From Marispirochaeta sp963667435 (GTDB lineage Bacteria > Spirochaetota > Spirochaetia > JC444 > Marispirochaetaceae): a stretch of 64,000 nt of DNA. Of this stretch, positions 31,836 through 40,957 are shown piece by piece. Below the pieces are notes generated by a model. That model was not told the DNA's origin and made no database searches. It saw nothing but the letters and a program-made list of their open reading frames with translations. The number at the start of each line of letters is the position of its first letter. Position 1 is the first letter of the stretch. A program made the translations under genes and the position numbers. Location: NCBI GenBank assembly GCA_963667435.1, contig OY763414.1:1364001-1428000 (forward strand), written 5' to 3'.

Positions 31836-33311
31836 ATGCAGAAAAACGCCAGGACCTTATTTATAATAGGCGCAGGCTTTGCCGGCCGGGAGATCGCTGC
31901 GGAAATCCGCTCCAAGGAAACCTTCGGAAAAGTTGTTGCCTTCCTTGACGATAATCCCGCCAAAGTCGGAACAGAGATAGAAGGCCTCCCGGTTTTCGGT
32001 CCTATTGCAGATGTCCGGCGTATAAAGCAATCCTGTCCTGCAGATGAAGCACTGATCGCCATTCCCGGAGCAACCACAGCCCAGCTGAAAACGATCTATG
32101 AATCCCTTTCCGCCGCGGCGTTTGAACGCATACGCATCCTGCCAAACCTGGCCCAGATTATCGATGGAGACGCCCACCTGATTCAGACCAGGGAGATAGC
32201 CGTGGAAGACCTTCTTGGGCGCACACCGGTAAGGATTCCCCTGAAGGAAACCCTGAGTTATCTCCGGGGGAAACGGGTGCTTATTACCGGAGCCGGCGGA
32301 AGTATTGGCTCGGAGCTTTCACGGCAGCTGCTCTCCGCCGGGGCTGAACGGCTTTATCTCCTGGACCACGGTGAGAACAACGTCTACGAAATTGAAAAGG
32401 AACTGAGAATTCTTCAGGAAGAGGGGGTTGGTGAAAAAGCCACCCTGGTTCCGGTAATCGGAGACCTGAAAGACAGGGACTATACCCGATTTATTATACA
32501 GAGGCTCAAGGCAGATATTGTGTTCCACTGTGCCGCCTACAAGCATGTTCCCATGGCGGAGAACAACCCGGTGGAGGTGGTGAAAAACAATGTGTTTGGA
32601 ACCCTCAACCTGATGGAGGCGGTAAAGCATGCCGAAACCTCCAGACTGGTGCTTATCTCCACAGATAAAGCGGTGGAGCCTGCTTATATCTATGGAGCCT
32701 CCAAGCTTATCTGCGAAGAAGCGGTAATGTCCGGCAACAACGGCAGCCAGCATTTCATGACCGTCCGTTTCGGAAATGTCCTGGACTCCCGGGGCAGCAT
32801 TGTCCCCCTGTTCAAAAAGCAGATTCTGAAAGGCGGTCCGGTGACTATAACCGACGCCAGGGCCTCCCGATTCTTCATGACCATCCCGGAGGCGGTTTCT
32901 CTGGTACTGAAAGCCGGAAGCCTGGGAACCGGTGGAGAGCTTTACGTACTGGACATGGGAGAACCCGTGTTAATCCGGGAACTGGCGGAACAAATGATCC
33001 GCTTTTACGGCTACGAACCAGACAGGGATATCGCCATTGAATATATAGGCCTCCGCCCCGGAGAAAAGCTGAAAGAAAAGCTCTGGTCCGCCGGAGAGAA
33101 AAGTGAAGCAACCGATTTTCCCCGCATCCTCAGGCTCACCTCCAGGGAAGGTCTCAGGGGTAATCTGAGCAGTCTGGTGGAGAAGCTGCACCCTGTCTGC
33201 TACTTCGATAAAAACCGTGCCGACGACTATCGCAACCGGCAGCTTCTGCGCAGAATTATTGCGGAATACATCCCGGGCTTTGAGACAGCCGATGATGAAC
33301 CGAGATACTGA
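31836..33311 (+). CDS. nucleotide-sugar 4,6-dehydratase, CapD/WbpM family without membrane domain
   Basis: 491 residues. The N-terminal half (about 1-125) is the CoA-binding-like Rossmann domain seen in WbpM/FlaA1 proteins (LFIIGAGFAGREIAAEI, VVAFLDDNPAKVG). The four membrane helices that normally precede it are absent. The C-terminal half is an extended SDR: RVLITGAGGSIGSELSRQLL (NAD-binding), CAAYKHVPMAENNP, STDKAVEPAYIYGASK (Tyr/Lys pair) and VRFGNVLDSRGSIVPLF. It likely dehydrates a UDP-HexNAc at C4/C6 as the first step to amino-deoxy sugars. It starts two bases after the NusG paralogue, and the aminotransferase that follows is its logical partner. Confidence 0.93.
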   Translation: MQKNARTLFIIGAGFAGREIAAEIRSKETFGKVVAFLDDNPAKVGTEIEGLPVFGPIADVRRIKQSCPADEALIAIPGATTAQLKTIYESLSAAAFERIRILPNLAQIIDGDAHLIQTREIAVEDLLGRTPVRIPLKETLSYLRGKRVLITGAGGSIGSELSRQLLSAGAERLYLLDHGENNVYEIEKELRILQEEGVGEKATLVPVIGDLKDRDYTRFIIQRLKADIVFHCAAYKHVPMAENNPVEVVKNNVFGTLNLMEAVKHAETSRLVLISTDKAVEPAYIYGASKLICEEAVMSGNNGSQHFMTVRFGNVLDSRGSIVPLFKKQILKGGPVTITDARASRFFMTIPEAVSLVLKAGSLGTGGELYVLDMGEPVLIRELAEQMIRFYGYEPDRDIAIEYIGLRPGEKLKEKLWSAGEKSEATDFPRILRLTSREGLRGNLSSLVEKLHPVCYFDKNRADDYRNRQLLRRIIAEYIPGFETADDEPRY

Positions 33312-34473
33312 TTTTATCCCCTTCGCCCTCCCCTCCCTTGGAAAAGAAGAGGAGGAGGCTGCCCTTCGGGTGATTCGTTCCGGCTGGCTCACCACCGGAA
33401 AAGAGACGACCGCCTTTGAAGAGGAGTTTGCAGAACGAGTCGGCGCCCGCTATGCGCTGGCTCTCAACTCCGCCACAGCGGGCCTGCATCTCGGACTGGA
33501 GGCCCTGGGAATAGGACCGGACAGCGCCGTAATAACCACACCCTACACATTCACCGCCACAGCCGAAGCGGCCCGCTATCTGGGAGCACGAATTGTCTTC
33601 TGTGATATCGGCACCTCCGGTTTCAATATGGACCCGGAAATACTGGAAAAGTGTCTTGTACAGTGTCAGTCGGAAGGAATCAAAGTAAAGGCTGTACTGC
33701 CGGTACACATCGGGGGCGAGCCCTGCAGGATGACCGAAATCATCGCTCTTGCAAGGCGTTTCGGAGCCGCGGTGCTGGAGGATGCAGCCCATGCCTTCCC
33801 GGTAAAATCTGATGACGGCAGATGGACCGGAACTTCCGGGGAAGTCGGGGTGTACTCATTCTACGCAACAAAGACCATAACCACCGGAGAAGGCGGCATG
33901 CTGGTAACCGATGACGAAAAGCTCGCTGCACGTGTGCGGGTAATGCGGCTTCACGGCATAGACCGGACCATCTGGGACCGCTACACTGCCGATAGCTCCG
34001 GATGGAGTTACAGCGTCGTCGAAGCCGGGTACAAGTACAATATGACCGACCTCGCAGCGGCAATCGGCAGGGAACAGTTGAAAAAGGCCGGCACCTTCCT
34101 TGATGAACGCAGAAAAATCGCCATGGAGTACAGTGCGGCCCTGGAATGTATCCCCGGACTGATCCTTCCCGGGATACCCGGAGAAGAAAAGGAACATGCA
34201 TGGCATCTCTATATTATCGGCATCACTTCTGACGCCGGTACCGGCAGGGATGAATTGATAGAACGGCTCAGGGAAAAAGGAGTCGGAACTTCGGTCCACT
34301 ACATTCCCCTCCATGTCATGCCCTATTACCGCGACCTCTACAGCCTTCAACCGCAGGATTTTCCCAATGCCTGGGAACGGTATAAAATTTCCCTGAGCCT
34401 TCCGATTTTTCCCGGGATGAGCAGCAGCCAGGTTGACAGAGTTATTGAGGCAGTCAAGAATAGTCTCGGATAA
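33292..34473 (+). CDS. DegT/DnrJ/EryC1/StrS family aminotransferase
   Basis: PLP-dependent sugar aminotransferase of about 393 residues. Seen are SGWLTTGKETTAFEEEFAER, LALNSATAGLHLGLEALGIG (phosphate site), ITTPYTFTATAEAARYLGA, LEDAAHAFP, and the PLP lysine in SFYATKTITTGEGG. The C-terminal GVGTSVHYIPLHVMPYY is typical of the family. I start at 33292 (MMNRDTDFIPFALPSLG), which overlaps the dehydratase gene by 20 bases; a longer frame from 33217 would run deep into it. The pair probably makes an amino-deoxy sugar nucleotide for a surface glycan or glycoprotein. No glycosyltransferase lies nearby. Confidence 0.92.
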   Translation: MMNRDTDFIPFALPSLGKEEEEAALRVIRSGWLTTGKETTAFEEEFAERVGARYALALNSATAGLHLGLEALGIGPDSAVITTPYTFTATAEAARYLGARIVFCDIGTSGFNMDPEILEKCLVQCQSEGIKVKAVLPVHIGGEPCRMTEIIALARRFGAAVLEDAAHAFPVKSDDGRWTGTSGEVGVYSFYATKTITTGEGGMLVTDDEKLAARVRVMRLHGIDRTIWDRYTADSSGWSYSVVEAGYKYNMTDLAAAIGREQLKKAGTFLDERRKIAMEYSAALECIPGLILPGIPGEEKEHAWHLYIIGITSDAGTGRDELIERLREKGVGTSVHYIPLHVMPYYRDLYSLQPQDFPNAWERYKISLSLPIFPGMSSSQVDRVIEAVKNSLG

Positions 34474-34485
34474 TAAACGGAGACT

Positions 34486-36519
34486 ATGAACCGCCGAAAC
34501 ATCAAGTATATTGACGATTATTTTGACTCCCCCATGCTGCATCTGAAAATTTACAGATCCGCCATATCACGAGGATTTATCAGTCGAATCTCATATCCTG
34601 CTCCTTCCCGGGGGATTCTGGTTCTGGGAGCACAGGACATTCCCGGCGAAAACAGCCTGGAACTGGCGGCGGAGGGCAGCATGCCCCTGTTAGCTGAACA
34701 GGAGATCAAATATCAGGGACAGCCGGTTCTCCTGATAGCAGGAAAAAACCCGGAAGAGGTGGATGCATTTATGGATGCAGTCAAGGTCTCCTACTACGGA
34801 ATCACCGAACCGCCCGGATTTTCCCAGCCGGATAAAGCCCCCACAATAATGGAGACACGCTTTTCCGAAGGTAAGGCACCGACCAAAAAACAGACCGCCC
34901 CTGTAACCCGCACAGAGGAATACTTCATTGAAGAGACCCTCCCCTGGACCATCGACACACAGGGAGGATACGCCTGCTTTGAAGAAGGCCGACTGACAGT
35001 CTACTCCTCCACCCAGTGGCTTCACCATGTACATAAAAGCGTTGCTTCCGTACTGTCAATCCCTTTGAAAGAGGTGACAGTACGCCGCACTGCTTATTCT
35101 TCACAGTTTGAAGAGAAACTCTGGTATCCCTCCATTCTGGCCTGCTATGCAGCACTGACAGCGAAGATCAGCGGTAAATCCTCAAGGCTTGTACTCATGC
35201 CGAAGGACCGGCTTTTCTACGGTCCCCGGGGAACTCCCTTAAGAATCCGTCATTCCAGCAGCCTTGATAAAAAAGGCAACATACTGACATCCCAGGTTGC
35301 AATAGACCTGGAATCCGGGGCGTTTTCCGTTTACTCCGAAGAGGTTTTGAAGCGGGCGGCCCTGGCTTCCGTGGGGACCTACCGCAGCAGACATTCTGCA
35401 GTGAGCGCAAGACTTATTGAAACCCCGAGACGCCCCCTGGATTTTTCGCCCGGAGCAGGTGTGGCCGGCTGTTTTTTCGCTTCCGAGCTGCATGCAGAGG
35501 GTCTTGCTGCCGAAACCGGCTCCGACCCTCTCACCTGGCGTCTCAACAATCTGAGCACAGCCGCCGCACCCCTGTCTGTACTTCTGGAGAAAGTTGCAGA
35601 TGAATCTGATTTCCGCCGCAGATATGCTGCCTACGAGCTGGTCAGGCAGCGAAGGGAGAGCATCGGTGCAGGATCTCAACCCATGAGAGGCATAGGGATA
35701 GCCGCAGTCTATCAGGGTAACGGTTTCTTCGGACTTGGAGAGGAGGCTGGCAAATTCAAAGTAACGGCCCGTCTTGAATCCGAGGGAGACCTCTACATCT
35801 ATACATCCGGGCTTTCCGGAATGCATCGTACATCATCCCTTGCCCGCCGCCGGGCTGCAGAAATTCTCGGCATACTTAGGGAAGGGGTACATATCATTAA
35901 TGATGACACCGATCTGGTGCCGGAAAGCGGACCATCAGGTCTTTCCAGAAATATTACCGTAATCTATCGGCTGGTGGAACGCTGCTGTGAGGGCATCAAG
36001 AAAAAACGTTTCCGCAATCCTCTGCCCATAGAAGTCACCCGTTCTTTCCGTCTTCCCGCCAAAAACCGCTGGGATGAAAAGAGCATCAGCGGAAACCCCT
36101 ACACTGCAAAATCCTGGGCAGCCTGTGTAGTGGAACTGGAAATGACACCGATTCTGCTGGAACCTTCTGTACGGGGAATATGGGCTGCTATGGATTGCGG
36201 TGAGATAATTCACCGCCATCGGGCGGAAAGCGCGCTGGAAACAGGGATACTCCATGCAGTGGAGAGCTGCGGATTTGACCTGAAGGAAAAGGTTGATCGG
36301 GGGAATCCGTTTTTTCTTCCCGAGTTCCGTCAGCTGCCGCCGATACATCTCAGTTTCAACAGGAATTCCCAGCAGAAGTTTCCCTCCGGGATTGGAGATC
36401 TTCCCCATATTATGGTTCCCCCTGCCTATGCTTCCGCTCTCAACCAGGCGGCAGGAGTGCGCTTCACCCATTTTCCCCTTTCCCCCAGAAAGATCCACCA
36501 GTCCATGGAGGAGAAATGA
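34486..36519 (+). CDS. divergent xanthine dehydrogenase family molybdopterin-binding subunit
   Basis: 677 residues, shorter than the roughly 770 of typical large subunits. The a/b hammerhead part is recognisable: YFDSPMLHLKIYRSAISRGF, then LVLGAQDIPGENS and YQGQPVLLIAGKNPEEV. In the molybdenum domain, however, the Gly-rich loop GGGFGGK is replaced (TVRRTAYSSQFEEKLWYP). The C-terminal GVGE loop that carries the base Glu reads GIGDLPHIMVPPAYASAL, with Asp in its place. The enzyme may have an altered or lost active site, or a different cofactor. Its two partner subunits follow in overlapping order (ATGA with the next gene), so the complex is probably still made. The substrate cannot be told. Confidence 0.85.
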   Translation: MNRRNIKYIDDYFDSPMLHLKIYRSAISRGFISRISYPAPSRGILVLGAQDIPGENSLELAAEGSMPLLAEQEIKYQGQPVLLIAGKNPEEVDAFMDAVKVSYYGITEPPGFSQPDKAPTIMETRFSEGKAPTKKQTAPVTRTEEYFIEETLPWTIDTQGGYACFEEGRLTVYSSTQWLHHVHKSVASVLSIPLKEVTVRRTAYSSQFEEKLWYPSILACYAALTAKISGKSSRLVLMPKDRLFYGPRGTPLRIRHSSSLDKKGNILTSQVAIDLESGAFSVYSEEVLKRAALASVGTYRSRHSAVSARLIETPRRPLDFSPGAGVAGCFFASELHAEGLAAETGSDPLTWRLNNLSTAAAPLSVLLEKVADESDFRRRYAAYELVRQRRESIGAGSQPMRGIGIAAVYQGNGFFGLGEEAGKFKVTARLESEGDLYIYTSGLSGMHRTSSLARRRAAEILGILREGVHIINDDTDLVPESGPSGLSRNITVIYRLVERCCEGIKKKRFRNPLPIEVTRSFRLPAKNRWDEKSISGNPYTAKSWAACVVELEMTPILLEPSVRGIWAAMDCGEIIHRHRAESALETGILHAVESCGFDLKEKVDRGNPFFLPEFRQLPPIHLSFNRNSQQKFPSGIGDLPHIMVPPAYASALNQAAGVRFTHFPLSPRKIHQSMEEK

Positions 36520-36995
36520 AAATAGAGTTTATCCTCAACGGATCACCGGTGTCTCTGGATATTGAATCGGATAAACTTCTCATCGATCTGCTGCGGAACC
36601 GTTTTAACCTGATAGGGACACATGCAGGCTGCAGAACCGGCGAGTGCGGTGCCTGCATTGTACTCGTAAACGGCGAAATCTTTCATGCATGTCTGCTGCC
36701 CATGTTCAAGGTCAGGGGTACCAGAGTGACAACCATTGAAGGCTTTGCCAGACAGCATGCCTACAAGGAAATCCTGGCGGGATTCAGAGAAGCCGGCTTA
36801 AGTCCCTGCCGGTTCTGTGCTCCCGGCCGAATACTGGTAACCCACTCACTATTAGAACACTCTCCGACCCCTGACGAGGGTGAAATCAGTGAAGCCTTCA
36901 GAGCGGTAAAATGCCGCTGCACAGACCATAGAACCTATCAGAAGGCAGTTCAATATGCCGGACGGTTGAGAAGGAACAAGCACCGTGTCGGCTGA
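36516..36995 (+). CDS. xanthine dehydrogenase family [2Fe-2S] subunit
   Basis: 159 residues, normal size for the XdhC/CoxS-type small subunit. The plant-ferredoxin cluster site is CRTGECGACIVL with the fourth Cys in FHACLLP. The second cluster site is PCRFCAPGRIL plus KCRCTDH. All eight cysteines are present. The Gln that normally precedes the second site (QCGxC) and contacts the molybdopterin is replaced by Pro, and the usual CRCTGY is CRCTDH. These changes parallel the altered molybdenum subunit. It is coupled to both neighbours by overlaps (4 and 11 bases). Confidence 0.92.
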   Translation: MKIEFILNGSPVSLDIESDKLLIDLLRNRFNLIGTHAGCRTGECGACIVLVNGEIFHACLLPMFKVRGTRVTTIEGFARQHAYKEILAGFREAGLSPCRFCAPGRILVTHSLLEHSPTPDEGEISEAFRAVKCRCTDHRTYQKAVQYAGRLRRNKHRVG

Positions 36996-37854
36996 ATTGA
37001 ACCATGAAAGACGTCCGAAAAAAGTCTTTACCCCGTCCGGACTCACCGATATGCTCAACTACTACAGGGATCATCCCAGATCGGTACTTTTTGCAGGCGG
37101 GACCTATCTTCTGCTCACATCCGAACGGGACCGGAAACGCCAGTACAATGAACTTATAGAAACAAGCCGTGTGCCTGAACTTAACCATATAAGCCGGACA
37201 GAACGTTACATGGAAATCGGTGCGGCAGTCCCCATAAGCAGAATCCTGCGAACAGGTCGTCATGTTATGCCCCGGGCACTCCACTCCGCCCTAAGTCAGA
37301 TAGGCGGCCCGGCCCTGCGGAACCAGGCAAGCCTGGGAGGGAATCTCTGCAGCCCTGGGCACCGGCTGTCCACGTATCCTGTCCTGCTTCTTCTGGATGT
37401 TCGTCTGGAGCTGCGACGCAGCGGGAGTTCCAGATGGGTCAATCTGAACCGTTTTATCGGAACAGAAGGGCGACCGATCTTTGAGGAGGGAGAACTGCTG
37501 ACCCGAATACGGATTCCCTTTCTCAACTGGGATGTGGAGGAGTTCCGCCAGCAGGAACGCATATTCTCGTCGGACCACTTTATCTTCTGTGGTATTGCCA
37601 GCCGGCAGAAGGAGATCCTAAGCGATCTGCGTACCTGCTTCTGCCTGGGGAACAGGCAGATTATCCGGGCCAGAAATGTGGAAGCAGAGCTGATTGGCCG
37701 CCGCCTGCCCCTGCCTGAGGACGATCGAAGGGAGACCGCCCTTATGCTGCAGCACCAGATAGAGAAAAACCACCCCGACCTGGATCCCTTTCAGGCGGAA
37801 CGGATACGGCGCCATATGAACTGGTTCATGCAGCGCCTGAACGATTCAATTTGA
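36985..37854 (+). CDS. xanthine dehydrogenase family FAD-binding subunit
   Basis: 289 residues of the CoxM/XdhB FAD-binding type. The FAD motifs are present: VLFAGGTYLLLTS (AGGT) and LRNQASLGGNLCSPG (the second Gly-rich loop). Then come YPVLLLLDVRLELRRSG and a C-terminal CO_deh_flav_C-like domain from about residue 190. It would pass electrons between the Fe/S clusters and an acceptor such as NAD+. It overlaps the Fe/S subunit gene by 11 bases and is followed at once by the DUF4954 gene. Confidence 0.9.
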   Translation: MSAELNHERRPKKVFTPSGLTDMLNYYRDHPRSVLFAGGTYLLLTSERDRKRQYNELIETSRVPELNHISRTERYMEIGAAVPISRILRTGRHVMPRALHSALSQIGGPALRNQASLGGNLCSPGHRLSTYPVLLLLDVRLELRRSGSSRWVNLNRFIGTEGRPIFEEGELLTRIRIPFLNWDVEEFRQQERIFSSDHFIFCGIASRQKEILSDLRTCFCLGNRQIIRARNVEAELIGRRLPLPEDDRRETALMLQHQIEKNHPDLDPFQAERIRRHMNWFMQRLNDSI

Positions 37855-37868
37855 TCCCGGAGTTGCCC

Positions 37869-39830
37869 ATGAGCACTTTAGTGCAAAAAGAAAAAAACTG
37901 GAGACAATTGACCGCCGCGGAAATAACCAGACTGGAAGAACGGGGTTCCATCTGCAACAATTGGCAGAAAATAGTGGTTGAATCTCCTTTCAATCCTGAA
38001 AAGATAAACAGCTGCATCTTTATGGGTGAAGTAAAAATAGGAGCAATGAAAGAGGATGAGGTCTCCGACGGAGAAGTAACTCTGCCTGTCGGACTATACC
38101 ACAGCACTCTGGACAGTTGCAGCATCGGTGCCAACACAGCTCTTCACAGGCTGGGCTACTGTCGGGGATACCAGATAGGAGATAATACACTGCTCTCCTC
38201 GGTGAAGGAACTCAGGGCCGGTCCGCAGTTTGAAGCTGAGTTGACAAAGCTGCCTTTTTCAATTTCGCTGATGAACGAATCCGGTGGCAGGGAGATTTTT
38301 CCCCTCCCCGGCATGACCACCTCAATCGCATGGGCATGGGCAAAATTCAGGGACCGGGGTGAGTTCATAACCGCCATGGAACAAATATCCCTCCGCTGCC
38401 TCAACAGCCGGCAGCAGCCTTTCCGCGCCGTTGTCGCTCCGGGGGTTTCCATCCGAAACTGCGGAACTATACGTGACACCAGCATAGGGCCGGGAAGCAG
38501 GATAGCGGGCGCACAGGAACTGCGAAGCATAGTTATCGATTCCTCCACTGATAACCCTGTACGAATCGGTACGGGGAGTATAATGGAAGACGGAGTGATC
38601 TCCCCTGGGTGTACTGTAGACAGAGGATCAACCCTGCAGCGGTTTTTTCTTGCAGAAAACGTATCTATAGACCTGAATGCCCGGATTACAGATACCTGGG
38701 TCGGCGACAACAGCCATATAGCCTGCTGCGAAGTGCGCTCTGCCCTGCTGTTTCCGGGACACGAACAGCACCACAACAACTCATTTCTTATAGCCGCAAA
38801 CCTGCAGGGGATGTCCAATATAGCAGCAGGAGCCACCATTGGCTCAAACCACAACAGCCGGGCAGCTGATAACGAGCTCTGCGCTGCCAGGGGCTTCTGG
38901 CCGGGGCTCTGTACCAGCCTGAAGCATCCCAGTATTTTCGCCTCCTTCTGTCTTATTGCAAAAGGAGACTATCCGGCGGAGCTTAACATTCCCCTGCCTT
39001 TCGCACTGGTTAATAATAATGCCGCCGAAGATGTCCTGGAGATTATGCCTGCCTACTGGTGGATGTATAATAAATATGCTCTGTTCAGGAACAGCATGAA
39101 GGTCCGTTCCCGGGACCGAAGGGTTTTCAGGCATCAGCCTGTTACCAGCGCATTCCTTGCACCGGACACGGCAGATGAAATCCTCGGGGCCCTTAAGCTT
39201 CTTGCAGACCCGGAAACACCGCACCGCTTTGAGCGATCACGCCGGAGAGTAAGCCTGCTGAAAAAAAACAGAGCTGTTACTGCCTACAGGGAGATGCTCA
39301 CCCTTTATGCTGCAATCAGCATCAGCCGTTGGATTACAGCCCACAACCTGGAATCCTGGCATTCGGTACAGGATGCACTGGGTACCGGTCATGCGTGCAG
39401 CTGGATTAATTTCGGTGGAGCTGTTACTGCCCTGGAGACAGTGGAATCATTTATTGCCGGCACAGAATCAGGAGAGCTTGATTCCCTGGAGAAACAGCGT
39501 GCCAACCTGGAAAAGGCATGGTCCGCTGAAGATAAGTCTATTGCGTGTCACGGTTTTTCCATCCTGACATTCCTGTATAAAACAAATACACCTGCCGGGG
39601 CCGACTGGAATTCACTGCTAAAGGGGGCATCTGAAATTCTAACCTCCATCGAGGAGGAAGTATTACAGAAGCGGGTAGATGACCATACAGATCCCTTCCG
39701 TTCAGCTCTCTACAGTAATGAATCTGAAAAGACTGCGGTTCTTAGGACACCGGATAAAAACCCATTCTCAGAAGAGATAAGAAAAGAGAATAAGTTGCTT
39801 CGAAAACAGTTTGATGCAGCCCGGTTTTAG
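37869..39830 (+). CDS. DUF4954 family protein (left-handed beta-helix)
   Basis: 653 residues from the ATG at 37869, which has CGGAG six bases upstream; a TTG at 37851 is less likely. The middle third shows hexapeptide-type repeats of a left-handed beta-helix, as in acyltransferases and sugar-nucleotidyltransferases: VSIRNCGTIRDTSIGPGSRI, GTGSIMEDGVISPGC, NVSIDLNARITDTWVGDNSH. It is followed by the family core GSNHNSRA, GFWPGLCTSLKHPSIFASF, KGDYPAELNIPLPFAL and MPAYWWMYNKYALFRN. The family occurs in Bacteroidetes and spirochaetes, and its function is unknown. The C-terminal 200 residues are helical. It is the last gene of the run that starts with the NusG paralogue. Confidence 0.85.
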   Translation: MSTLVQKEKNWRQLTAAEITRLEERGSICNNWQKIVVESPFNPEKINSCIFMGEVKIGAMKEDEVSDGEVTLPVGLYHSTLDSCSIGANTALHRLGYCRGYQIGDNTLLSSVKELRAGPQFEAELTKLPFSISLMNESGGREIFPLPGMTTSIAWAWAKFRDRGEFITAMEQISLRCLNSRQQPFRAVVAPGVSIRNCGTIRDTSIGPGSRIAGAQELRSIVIDSSTDNPVRIGTGSIMEDGVISPGCTVDRGSTLQRFFLAENVSIDLNARITDTWVGDNSHIACCEVRSALLFPGHEQHHNNSFLIAANLQGMSNIAAGATIGSNHNSRAADNELCAARGFWPGLCTSLKHPSIFASFCLIAKGDYPAELNIPLPFALVNNNAAEDVLEIMPAYWWMYNKYALFRNSMKVRSRDRRVFRHQPVTSAFLAPDTADEILGALKLLADPETPHRFERSRRRVSLLKKNRAVTAYREMLTLYAAISISRWITAHNLESWHSVQDALGTGHACSWINFGGAVTALETVESFIAGTESGELDSLEKQRANLEKAWSAEDKSIACHGFSILTFLYKTNTPAGADWNSLLKGASEILTSIEEEVLQKRVDDHTDPFRSALYSNESEKTAVLRTPDKNPFSEEIRKENKLLRKQFDAARF

Positions 39831-39831
39831 A

Positions 39832-40932
39832 CTAGACTATGCGTAGGCGTGCAAGCTCCTCTTTCACCTTTTTTTTGGTGATGGGCTTGATAATGTAGGC
39901 ATCCGCCTGATCCTTGAAGCTTTTCCGGATATTGGTCTCTTCAGACACGGAAGAGACCACAGCGATCTTTGATCTGTCCAGTCCGGCAATACCCTGGTCC
40001 GACTCCAGGCTGCGGATCGCTTGAAGTACTTCCATACCGGATACCTCCGGCAGATTAATATCCAGGATAACCAGATTATACGGTTTTTTTTTCTGGAGAT
40101 TCTCTCTGAAAGCATTAATCGCCTCCCGACCGTCCACGGCTATATCGCAGATGCCGAAAGTGCCGAGAACTGATGCTTCAAGATGCCGGGTGGCAAAATC
40201 ATCCTCAACGATGAGGATCTTCAGATCTTCCACGGTTCTCTCTGCAGCAGCTACAGATGCAGTGCTCTCCTGTTTGTCTGCGCCTGTTTCCTGTGCTGTC
40301 GGAGCAGGAGCCGGATGAACAGGATCTGAAATCAGCTCTTTAATTGAATCCACAGATTCCGTGCTCTCAAAAATCAGAGTCACTGTAACAGTTTCCTGCG
40401 CTCTGTCCCACTTCTCCAGCGGAGGATCAACAGAAACAAGGGTTCCCACGGCAGCAATATTTTTCATAACCGGGAGTTTAGCGAAACGTTCCGGTGAAAG
40501 GGAGGTCTTTACTGTCTTATGCAACTGCCATCGGCCGCTTTTCTGAGCTTCAGACGATGAATCAACCGGCGGGACAACGGAATCGGCACTGGTGCCTGTA
40601 AGTGTATAGCTGACCTCTTCGGTGCTGTTGAGATTTTTCCGCGTAATATCCAGAACAACCAGAAACGCATCCACATCAGCCGGATCAATGGCAGTACCTG
40701 AGATTCGGCAGTTATCCATAATATTCTCAAGGCTGTGCAGCATATTCGAAGATACAGGAAATCCACCCATCCCCAGTGCGCTCTTCAGACTGTGAGCGCT
40801 GCGGAACATGGAATGGATAAGAGCCGATGCTCCAGTTTCTGATGCCTTATTCTCATAATCAACCAGATTATGTTCAAGAGTATCAAGATGATCAAGTATT
40901 TCAGCCATATAGGCTTCCTGCTCGGGGTTCAT
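39832..40932 (-). CDS. Hpt-receiver protein (phosphorelay)
   Basis: 366 residues with an unusual order: an N-terminal Hpt domain of the CheA-P1 type with phospho-His at about 47 (FRSAHSLKSALGMGGF), a linker of about 115 residues, and a C-terminal receiver. The receiver has LKILIVEDDFATR, YNLVILDINLPEVSG (Asp) and AYIIKPITK (Lys). The linker includes a beta-rich segment resembling the repeat domains of CheA P1-P2 linkers (VTVTLIFESTESVDSIKEL). There is no kinase or DNA-binding domain. It could pass phosphate from a hybrid kinase to a separate regulator. AAGGA precedes the ATG. It lies 25 bases after the free Hpt gene. Confidence 0.88.
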   Translation of the reverse strand: MNPEQEAYMAEILDHLDTLEHNLVDYENKASETGASALIHSMFRSAHSLKSALGMGGFPVSSNMLHSLENIMDNCRISGTAIDPADVDAFLVVLDITRKNLNSTEEVSYTLTGTSADSVVPPVDSSSEAQKSGRWQLHKTVKTSLSPERFAKLPVMKNIAAVGTLVSVDPPLEKWDRAQETVTVTLIFESTESVDSIKELISDPVHPAPAPTAQETGADKQESTASVAAAERTVEDLKILIVEDDFATRHLEASVLGTFGICDIAVDGREAINAFRENLQKKKPYNLVILDINLPEVSGMEVLQAIRSLESDQGIAGLDRSKIAVVSSVSEETNIRKSFKDQADAYIIKPITKKKVKEELARLRIV

Positions 40933-40957
40933 AAATCCTTACATCCTGATTTCTGTT

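Noticed and set aside
32319..36498. Long reading frames on the minus strand inside the dehydratase, aminotransferase and molybdenum-subunit genes (for example 32319-32753, 33856-34542, 35239-35826, 35935-36498).
   Set aside because: They lie wholly within well supported genes, show no recognisable domains or ribosome-binding sites, and arise from the G+C-rich codon use of the real genes.
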